A model generated the notes under the pieces. It did not search any database. It saw nothing but the letters and a program-made list of their open reading frames with translations, and had not been told where the DNA came from. Positions 58,374 to 64,000 of a stretch of DNA of 64,000 nucleotides are shown here, in pieces. A program made the position numbers and the translations under genes. The stretch covers positions 3,228,001 through 3,292,000 of the forward strand of contig NZ_CP050948.1 of the NCBI RefSeq assembly GCF_019443745.1. Direction: 5' to 3'. This stretch comes from Iamia sp. SCSIO 61187 (GTDB taxonomy: Bacteria > Actinomycetota > Acidimicrobiia > Acidimicrobiales > Iamiaceae). Each line of letters opens with the position of its first letter. Position 1 is the first letter of the stretch.

Positions 58374-60179
58374 TCACCGGACCCGGGCGACGGCGGCCCG
58401 CTCGCCGTCGGTGGCGACCGACAGGCGCCCGAGCCGGGTGGTGCCCGGGGGGTCGCGGCCCATCCACCACACCCGCCGGACCCGGGCGCGGTGGCGGGCG
58501 GCCCGCTCCTCGTCGCCCGCCGTCGGGGCCGGGCCGAGCACGAGCAGGTCGACCCGGGTGACGCCGGCCCGGCGCAGCCCCTCGAGCACGGCGGTGGGTC
58601 CGGTGCCCGGAGCGACGACGACGACGGTGGCCCCCGCCCGCCACACCTCGACGCCGGGGACGGGCTCGACGTGCGGGGGCGGGTGCCGGAGGGCGATCGC
58701 CGGCGCAGCCAGGGCGGCCGCGGCCACGACGGCGGCGACGAGGCGGGCCGGCCCGGGTCGGGACCAGCGACCGGCGACCACCGCCAGGCCGGCGGCGAGG
58801 GCCAGCACCGCCACCTCGACCCCGCCCAGCAGGCCCAGCGGGGCGCTGGCCGCACCGCGGGCGACGGCGGACAGCCACCCCAGGGCCAGACGGGTCGGCA
58901 GGTGGAGCACGGCGTCGAGGGGGGCGGGCGCCAGCCCGGCGACGAACCCGGCGGGCAGGCCCCACGTCATGACCACGGCCGCCGACGGCGCGGCCAGGAC
59001 GTTGGCGACCAGACCGGCGACGGGCACGCCGTCGAAGCTGGCCACCACCAACGGCGCCACGCCGAGCTGGGCTGCGGCCGTCACCGCGACCGGGAGGACG
59101 ATGGCCGGTGGACCGGGGACGACGGCGGCGAGGCGGGGTCCGATCACCAGGATCCCGAGCGTCGCCGCCACCGACAGGTGGAACCCGACCGACCCGACCA
59201 GGAGCGGGTCGACCAGGAGGCACCCGGCCACCGCCAGGCCCAGGAGCTGGAGCCCGGGGGTGGGACGACCGCGAGCGGCGGCGACGGCGGCGCCGCCGGC
59301 CATGGCCACGGCCCGCAGCACCGACGGCTCGCCCCTCGTCAGCACGACGAAGAGGCCCAGCAGCCCGGCCACGGCGAGGACCCGCCACCCGATCGTCAGG
59401 CGCCGGAGGGCGGGCCCGGCCAGGGCCAGGACGAAGGCCACGTTCTGGCCGGACACGGCCAGGAGGTGGGACAGCCCCGAGCCCCGGAAGTCGTCGGTCA
59501 GCGTCGGCGGCTGGTCGCGGTCGTCGCCCAGGACGAGGCCGAGGTAGAGCGATCGGCGATCGTCGCCCATGTGCTCGGCCCCGGCGGCCAGCACCCGCCG
59601 GACCCGGTTGGCCACCCGCCAGGGAGGTGCGGCCTCGGCGCCCGGCGCGGCGCGGGACACCTCGACGGCACCGGAGACGTGGCGGACCCGCAGCCACGGG
59701 GCGTCGGCCGGCGGTGGTCCCAGCCGACCGGCGACCCGGACCCGCTCGCCGGCCAGCCGGACCGCCACCACGTCGGCGGCGGGACCGTCGGCCTCGACGA
59801 GCACCAGGCGCCCCCGCAGCCGGGCGATGGCCTCGACCCGCCCGAACCGGACCTCGGGGTCGCTGACCAGCGTGACCTCGGCGTCGACCGAGGCCCGGTC
59901 GGGTGGGGCCAGCCCGGCCTCGGCCCGGGCCCCGAGCGCGGAGGCGGCGAGGGCGGCGGCGACGACCAGCAGCAGGGGCCGCCGCAGGAGGAGGGCCACG
60001 CCCCCGACGGCACCGGGCACCAGCAGCGACAGAGGGTGGGCCACGAGGCACCCACCGGCCACGGCTGCGGCCAGGCCGACGGCGCCGGCCGGGGTGAGGG
60101 CCCGCACCGGGCCGGGGGCCTCGGGCACCCCGGTCGCCGGCACCGGGTCGCCGCTGCGGTCCGGCTCGGCGGCGCCCAT
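58374..60179 (-). CDS. comEC: ComEC/Rec2-like DNA uptake channel protein
   Basis: 601 residues. Competence domain with the signature GSGLSHLLAVSGQNVAFVLALAGPAL and many membrane helices (LLVPGAVGGVALLL, ALAGPALRRLTIGW, VAGLLGLFVVLTRGE and others). An N-terminal OB-like DUF4131 region (ASVDAEVTLVSDPEVRFG...GERVRVAGRLG) is present. The C-terminal metallo-beta-lactamase-like domain is short and lacks the HxDxDH metal motif; it reads VDLLVLGPAPTAGDEE. Start ATG overlaps the comEA stop (TGATG). Internalises single-stranded DNA in competent bacteria. Confidence 0.9.
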   Translation of the reverse strand: MGAAEPDRSGDPVPATGVPEAPGPVRALTPAGAVGLAAAVAGGCLVAHPLSLLVPGAVGGVALLLRRPLLLVVAAALAASALGARAEAGLAPPDRASVDAEVTLVSDPEVRFGRVEAIARLRGRLVLVEADGPAADVVAVRLAGERVRVAGRLGPPPADAPWLRVRHVSGAVEVSRAAPGAEAAPPWRVANRVRRVLAAGAEHMGDDRRSLYLGLVLGDDRDQPPTLTDDFRGSGLSHLLAVSGQNVAFVLALAGPALRRLTIGWRVLAVAGLLGLFVVLTRGEPSVLRAVAMAGGAAVAAARGRPTPGLQLLGLAVAGCLLVDPLLVGSVGFHLSVAATLGILVIGPRLAAVVPGPPAIVLPVAVTAAAQLGVAPLVVASFDGVPVAGLVANVLAAPSAAVVMTWGLPAGFVAGLAPAPLDAVLHLPTRLALGWLSAVARGAASAPLGLLGGVEVAVLALAAGLAVVAGRWSRPGPARLVAAVVAAAALAAPAIALRHPPPHVEPVPGVEVWRAGATVVVVAPGTGPTAVLEGLRRAGVTRVDLLVLGPAPTAGDEERAARHRARVRRVWWMGRDPPGTTRLGRLSVATDGERAAVARVR

Positions 60180-61015
60180 CACACCGTCACCAGGGGCCGG
60201 ATCTCGGCCAGCTTGGCCTCGCCGATGCCCCGGACGTCGAGGAGGTCGTCGACCGACGCGAAGCCGCCGTTCTCCTCCCGGAACGCCACGATGGCGGCGG
60301 CGATGGCCGGGCCGACACCGGGCAGCTCGTCGAGCTCCTCCTCGCTCGCCGTGTTCAGGTCGATCAGGGCGTCGGGGGCATCGCCGTCGGCTCCCGGCGC
60401 CGAGGGATCGGGGCCACCGGGCGGGGCCGCCTCCTCGGGCCCGACGACCGGCGGGGCCTCGCCCTCCCCGATGCGGGGCACGTACACCCGCGCTCCGTCG
60501 GCCAGCGGCGCCGCCAGGTTGATCCGGGCCGCGTCGGCGTCGGGCGCCAGCCCGCCTGCGGCCCGGACCAGGTCGTCGACCCGCGCCGTGGGGTCGAGCG
60601 TGTAGACGCCCGGGTGCACCACCGCGCCGGCAGCGTGGGCCACCACCTCGGACGGCACCGATGACGTCGACGAGGACGGGACGGGGGCCGACGCGCCGTC
60701 GGCGGCGGGCGCCGAGCTCGACGCCATGGGCAGCGTCTCCTCGACCGGGGCGGGGGCGGGGCGCAGCAGCCACACCCCGACCGCCAGCGCCGCCACGGCG
60801 GCGACGATCCACGCCAGGGCCCGACCGTCGAGGCCCAGGCGACGGCGCGCCGCCTCGAGCCAGGGCGGCAGCCGGGTGTCGGAGGAGGGCGGGAGCCCGA
60901 GGTCGTCGGGTGACGGGCCGAGCCCGTCGGGCTCCAGGTCGGGTGGGGACGAGGGTCCCGGCACGGGCACCTCCGGGCATCGGTCGCCGGGCGCGCCGGC
61001 GACGACGGTCTGCAC
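60179..61015 (-). CDS. comEA: ComEA-like DNA-binding competence protein
   Basis: 278 residues. One membrane anchor (LAWIVAAVAALAVGVWLL, about 67-84), a SLBB domain (VVAHAAGAVVHPGVYTLDPTARVDDLVRAAGGLAP), a Gly/Pro-rich linker and a C-terminal double helix-hairpin-helix (LIDLNTASEEELDELPGVGPAIAAAIVAFREENGGFASVDDLLDVRGIGEAKLAEIRPLV). The HhH binds double-stranded DNA outside the membrane and passes it to ComEC. The Tad pilus in the same window could provide DNA capture, but that link is speculative. Confidence 0.94.
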   Translation of the reverse strand: MQTVVAGAPGDRCPEVPVPGPSSPPDLEPDGLGPSPDDLGLPPSSDTRLPPWLEAARRRLGLDGRALAWIVAAVAALAVGVWLLRPAPAPVEETLPMASSSAPAADGASAPVPSSSTSSVPSEVVAHAAGAVVHPGVYTLDPTARVDDLVRAAGGLAPDADAARINLAAPLADGARVYVPRIGEGEAPPVVGPEEAAPPGGPDPSAPGADGDAPDALIDLNTASEEELDELPGVGPAIAAAIVAFREENGGFASVDDLLDVRGIGEAKLAEIRPLVTV

Positions 61016-61096
61016 GGGGAAGTGCCACCACTCCGGCGTCCGCCACCGGGTGGGTCGGGGGTCAGTGTAGGCGCCCCCTGCGACAGCGGGGCGGCG

Positions 61097-61414
61097 TCAG
61101 CGGACGACGGGGAGGTCGGGCCGGCGAGCCCGCCACTCGGCCTCGACCTCGAACCCGATGCGCCGGTAGGCCGACCAGTGGGGCCACCCTCGGAGGCGCA
61201 GGCGGGCGTAGTCGCCGAGGTACCGGACCAGGAACCCGGCCACCCCCCGCTCGGACCACTGGCGGACGTGCTCGGCCTCGTGGCGCAGCAGCCGGGCGTT
61301 GCCGGCTGCCGCCCGGCGGACCGACACGAGCCGGCCCAGGGTGATGGCGGCGGCGCCGGGCGGGACGGGCCCCCCGACCCACAGCCAGTGGCCGTCGGCC
61401 CGGCGGATCGCCAC
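61097..61414 (-). CDS. Hypothetical protein with HExxH motif
   Basis: 105 residues. The stretch NARLLRHEAEHVRQWSERGV contains HEAEH, a zinc-peptidase-type motif, in a helix context like DUF4157 proteins. The rest (WLWVGGPVPPGAAAITLGRLVSVRR, WPHWSAYRRIGFEVEAEWRARRPDLPV) has no known match. The downstream ERGV...FEVEAEW could supply a third ligand. GTG 61414 is five bases after the thioredoxin stop, so it is in the same unit. Confidence 0.65.
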   Translation of the reverse strand: MAIRRADGHWLWVGGPVPPGAAAITLGRLVSVRRAAAGNARLLRHEAEHVRQWSERGVAGFLVRYLGDYARLRLRGWPHWSAYRRIGFEVEAEWRARRPDLPVVR

Positions 61415-61419
61415 GGGGG

Positions 61420-62127
61420 TCAGAAGAGCTTGGCGGTGAGGGCCTTGCGGTACTGGGCGGTGCGCGGGTCCTCGGGACCGAGGACCTCGAGCAGGTCGAT
61501 CAGCTCCTGGCGGGCGGCGTCGTCGTCGCCGGCGACCTCGAGCAGGTCGTCGAGGCGGGCGTCGACGCCGTCCTCGTCGTCGGGGACGCCGCCGGTGCGG
61601 GCCCGGGCCGCGATCTGACGGCTGGCGGACGACTCGGGGATGCGCTGGAGCAGCTCGAGGGCCTCGTCGGCCCGGTCGTCGTCGACGAACGCCGACGCCA
61701 GGGCCAGCGTGACCTCCTCGTTGGCGGGGTCGAGCTCGAGAGCGAGGCGCAGGGACGGGATGTCGCCGAGGGCGAGCAGGCGGGCGACCTCGCCCTCCTC
61801 GGCCGTGGGGAGCAGGCCCTGCACGAAGGCCGACACGGCGTCCTTGCCCTGGGCTCCGACGAAGCTGTCGATGACCTTGCCGTTGCGCAGCCCGAACACG
61901 GCGGGGATGCCCTGGACCCGGAACGCCTGGGACACCTGCGGGTTCTCGTCGACGTTGACCTTGGCCAGGACGACGTCGCCGTCGTGGGAGTCGACCACGT
62001 CCTCGATGATGGGGCCGAGCTGGCGGCACGGGCCGCACCACGGGGCCCACAGGTCGACGACGACGGGGACCTCCTTGGACTTCTCGATGACGTCCTGCAT
62101 GAAGGTTGCGTCGGTGACGTCGACCAT
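61420..62127 (-). CDS. Thioredoxin with C-terminal tetratricopeptide region (CnoX/YbbN-like)
   Basis: 235 residues. Residues 1-105 are a thioredoxin domain with WAPWCGPCRQLGPIIEDV and the cis-proline loop FRVQGIPAVFGLRNGK. The rest is a TPR-like part (LRLALELDPANEEVTLALASAFVDDDRADEALELL). In Escherichia coli the relative CnoX is a redox-sensitive holdase cooperating with chaperonin; the family in actinobacteria keeps WCGPC. Start ATG 62127 with GGGAGCTC before it. Divergent from the ankyrin gene. Confidence 0.92.
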   Translation of the reverse strand: MVDVTDATFMQDVIEKSKEVPVVVDLWAPWCGPCRQLGPIIEDVVDSHDGDVVLAKVNVDENPQVSQAFRVQGIPAVFGLRNGKVIDSFVGAQGKDAVSAFVQGLLPTAEEGEVARLLALGDIPSLRLALELDPANEEVTLALASAFVDDDRADEALELLQRIPESSASRQIAARARTGGVPDDEDGVDARLDDLLEVAGDDDAARQELIDLLEVLGPEDPRTAQYRKALTAKLF

Positions 62128-62184
62128 GACGAGCTCCCGGGGGTGGCGAACGGGGTCCACGCTATCGGCGGTCGCCGGCCCCAC

Positions 62185-62190
62185 TAACCT
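62185..62190 (+). promoter_or_regulatory. -10 element of the ankyrin gene (leaderless)
   Basis: TAACCT, six bases, then GTG 62197. Confidence 0.5.
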
Positions 62191-62196
62191 GCTCCC

Positions 62197-62865
62197 GTGC
62201 CTGACCGCCTCGGGGGGAGGGGTCGTCCTCTCGATGCACTGCTGACGGCCGTTGACGACGGCGACGAGCCGGCCGCCCGCGAGACCCTGGCGCGCCACCC
62301 CGAGCTGGCCGGCGAACGGCCCCGCGGCGCCTCCCTGGTGCGCCTCGCCGCCTACGCCCACATGCCGGGGCTGGTCGCCGACCTGCTCGGCGCCGAGCCT
62401 CCGCTCGACGTGTTCGACGCCGCCGCCCTCGGCCACGTCGACGCCCTCCACGATGCCCTCGACACCCAGCCCCACCGGCGGGACGCGATCGCCGACGACG
62501 GGTTCACCCCGCTGCACCTCGCCGCCTTCTTCGGGCACGTCAAGGCCACCGAGCTGCTCCTCAACCGGGGCGCGCCGTGCGACCCGGTCTCGACCAACGA
62601 CCTCGCCGTCCACCCCATCAACGCCGCCGCCGCCGGATCCCACGAGGTCGTGGTCCACCTCCTGCTCGACCACGGCGCCGACGCCGACGCCACCATGAGC
62701 GGCGGCTTCCGCCCCTTGCACGCCGCGTCGCACAACGACCGCCCGGCGATGGTCCGCCTGCTGCTCGAGCGGGGCGCCGACCCCAACGCCCGCAACGACG
62801 AGGGCCAGACGCCGGCCGACGTGGCCGTCAGCGACGAGGTGCGGGCGATCTTCGCCGAGCTGTAG
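62197..62865 (+). CDS. Ankyrin-repeat protein
   Basis: 222 residues made of about five ankyrin-type repeats; the clearest are DGFTPLHLAAFFGHVKATELLLNRGAP, HPINAAAAGSHEVVVHLLLDHGADAD and GGFRPLHAASHNDRPAMVRLLLERGADPNARNDEGQTPADVA. No enzyme domain and no signal peptide, so a cytoplasmic protein-binding role. Partner unknown. Confidence 0.92.
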   Translation: MPDRLGGRGRPLDALLTAVDDGDEPAARETLARHPELAGERPRGASLVRLAAYAHMPGLVADLLGAEPPLDVFDAAALGHVDALHDALDTQPHRRDAIADDGFTPLHLAAFFGHVKATELLLNRGAPCDPVSTNDLAVHPINAAAAGSHEVVVHLLLDHGADADATMSGGFRPLHAASHNDRPAMVRLLLERGADPNARNDEGQTPADVAVSDEVRAIFAEL

Positions 62866-63205
62866 CGCCGCCTCTCGCCCTGAGCCCGTCCTCCGGGCGG
62901 TCGCCGAGAGCATCGGGCAGACCACCGGGCGGTCACCCGGCACCCCACCTGGTGGCTGTTTGACGCTGCGCTCCTCCGCACGAGCCGCACCCGCTGGGGG
63001 TCGTGGCGAGCGCCTCGGCACGCCGACGCAGGTGGATCGGCGCCAGCCCACCGGGTCGCGGCTGCGCGCCGCGGATGCTGCCCCATCGTGGAGAGGCACG
63101 GCGGTGCAGGGGGGTCCCGGGTGCCGTGTCGGATCACGCCGAACCCTTGTGGGGCAAGGGTTTGCGTCGGCTTGACTGTCACACCCCCGGCGTAGGGTTC
63201 GGGGT
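62866..63205. other. Intergenic region before the DUF222 gene
   Basis: 340 bp. It has a small CCGGG/CCCGG hairpin at 62925-62940 and a perfect stem AACCCTTG/CAAGGGTT with a five-base loop at 63142-63162, followed by the DUF222 promoter. Otherwise I see nothing supportable in it. Confidence 0.55.
63172..63198 (+). promoter_or_regulatory. Promoter of the DUF222 gene (leaderless)
   Basis: TTGACT (63172-63177), 15 bases, TAGGGT (63193-63198), then seven bases to ATG 63206. The -35 is near consensus; the spacing is short. The hairpin at 63142-63162 lies ten bases upstream and could be an operator. Confidence 0.6.
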
Positions 63206-64000
63206 ATGGAGATGGTGTGCGATCCGACGACGGCCGAGGGGCTCGATGCCCTCGACGCGGCCGTCGACCGGTTGCAGACCGCCGGGGTCACCCCCGTCGA
63301 TGATGCCGATGCCCGGGCTCTGACCATCCGGTTGGAGAACGTGGCCCGCCGGGTCCAGTCCCTCCAGATCGACCTGGTGTCCGAGATCGACCGCACCGGG
63401 GTCCACGCCGCCGACGGCCACGCCTCGGCCAAGGTGATGGTCCGCCATCACGCCAACCTCTCGACCCGGGAGGCGGCCCGGCGGGCCGCGTGTGCCAAGG
63501 CGCTGCGGTCGTTGCCGTCGGTGCACCAGGCGTTCGCCGATGGGGCCATCGGTCGCTGCCAGGTCGAACGGATCGCTCGCGCTCATGCCAACCCGCGGGT
63601 CCGGGATGCGGTGGAGGCCAACGAGGCCTCCTTCGCCGCCGAAGCCGCCGCCGACGCCTACCGGGTCTTCGATCAGAAGGTCCGGGAGTGGGTGAGCCTC
63701 GTCGACGAGGACGGCACCCGCGACCGCGACCAGGCCGCCCACGACAAGCGCGACGCCCGGCTGCACCAGAACTTCGACGGCGGCTGGGAGATCACCGGTC
63801 GGTGTGGGTCGTTGGTCGGGGCCGAGCTGTGGTCGATCTTCCAGGCCCAGCTCAAGGCCGAGACCCTCGCTGATTGGGACAAGGCCCGCGCCGAGCACGG
63901 CGACGCCGCCACCACCGCCGACCTGCCCCGCACCGACGCCCAGCGCCGCTTCGACGCCCTCGAGGAGATCTTCCGCTCCGCCGCCGCCCACCACGCCACC
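63206..64000 (+). CDS. DUF222/HNH endonuclease family protein, N-terminal part (runs off the right edge)
   Basis: 265 residues visible, no stop. The DUF222 region is clear: LENVARRVQSLQIDLVSEIDRTGVHAADGHASAKVMVRHHANLSTREAARRAACAKALRSLPSVHQAFADGAIGRCQVERIARAHANPRVRD, then FDGGWEITGRCGSLVGAELWSIFQAQL. In complete members an HNH nuclease domain follows, as seen in the broken copy at 21290. The family is found in many copies in actinobacteria and is thought to be mobile or selfish; the function is unproven. ATG 63206 or 63212. Confidence 0.9.
   Translation, partial: MEMVCDPTTAEGLDALDAAVDRLQTAGVTPVDDADARALTIRLENVARRVQSLQIDLVSEIDRTGVHAADGHASAKVMVRHHANLSTREAARRAACAKALRSLPSVHQAFADGAIGRCQVERIARAHANPRVRDAVEANEASFAAEAAADAYRVFDQKVREWVSLVDEDGTRDRDQAAHDKRDARLHQNFDGGWEITGRCGSLVGAELWSIFQAQLKAETLADWDKARAEHGDAATTADLPRTDAQRRFDALEEIFRSAAAHHAT

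Noticed and set aside
1-64000. CRISPR arrays, prophage or integrative element
   Set aside because: No regularly spaced repeat array, integrase, capsid or attachment duplication was seen. The only mobile-type gene apart from DUF222-HNH members is the RAYT.

Overview
The window is about 64 kb of very GC-rich DNA (roughly 70-75% by eye), with dense GC-type codon use, many GTG starts, a BldD-type regulator, the Mec/cysteine synthase gene pair, DUF222-HNH genes and a Tad pilus locus without a secretin. Together these suggest a monoderm actinobacterium, most likely of the class Acidimicrobiia (Iamia/Ilumatobacter-like). The assignment is by gene content and style only; no database was searched.

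Layout. 1-3.8 kb: start of a cysteine synthase, a Mec-like JAMM peptidase, smpB, an acyl-CoA synthetase and the tmRNA gene ssrA, so both trans-translation partners sit within 3 kb. 3.8-11.6 kb: a methyltransferase, a PPK2 polyphosphate kinase, a 1,599-residue NAD-glutamate dehydrogenase and divergent mutM. 11.6-20.4 kb: two TM2 proteins, recO, a YihY protein, a DinG-type helicase, zwf, an arylamine N-acetyltransferase and a DapB-like oxidoreductase. 20.4-28.2 kb: an unknown gene, a broken HNH gene, an AadA-like nucleotidyltransferase, a RIO-type kinase, then era-corC-ybeY-phoH and a small helix-turn-helix protein. 28.4-37.5 kb: one long plus-strand Tad/Flp pilus operon (cpaB, tadZ, tadA, tadB, tadC, four pilin-like genes), followed by a predicted pseudokinase and a LysM membrane protein. 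37.5-38.5 kb: a REP-associated tyrosine transposase (RAYT) bracketed by palindromic repeats. 38.5-46.2 kb: a fused acetyl-CoA carboxylase subunit, hemW, bldD, rsmE, dnaJ, hrcA with its CIRCE operator, and a photolyase. 46.2-54.6 kb: a methyltransferase, a guanidine-III riboswitch with its SMR exporter, gabT, an amino-aldehyde dehydrogenase, a saccharopine-dehydrogenase-like protein, a VWA lipoprotein and a sulfotransferase. 54.5-64 kb: lepA, rpsT, holA, comEC, comEA, a thioredoxin, an ankyrin protein and the first part of a DUF222 gene.

Read on the minus strand from right to left, the genes comEA-comEC-holA-lepA-hrcA-dnaJ-rsmE-hemW-phoH-ybeY-corC-era-recO follow an order common in Gram-positive bacteria, opened here by blocks of accessory genes such as the Tad operon and the GABA-type catabolic group.

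The most notable non-coding signals are: a guanidine-III riboswitch in front of a Gdx-type exporter; a family of 48-bp palindromes with constant geometry (GTTCTG, 14 nt, CAC-NN-GTG, 14 nt, CAGAAC) in five copies at three loci; six 27-bp REP palindromes linked to the RAYT; a 30-bp triplication forming a tiny coupled reading frame inside the Tad operon; and a window-wide pattern of -10 hexamers (TANNNT) only 6-7 nt before start codons, which indicates leaderless mRNAs.
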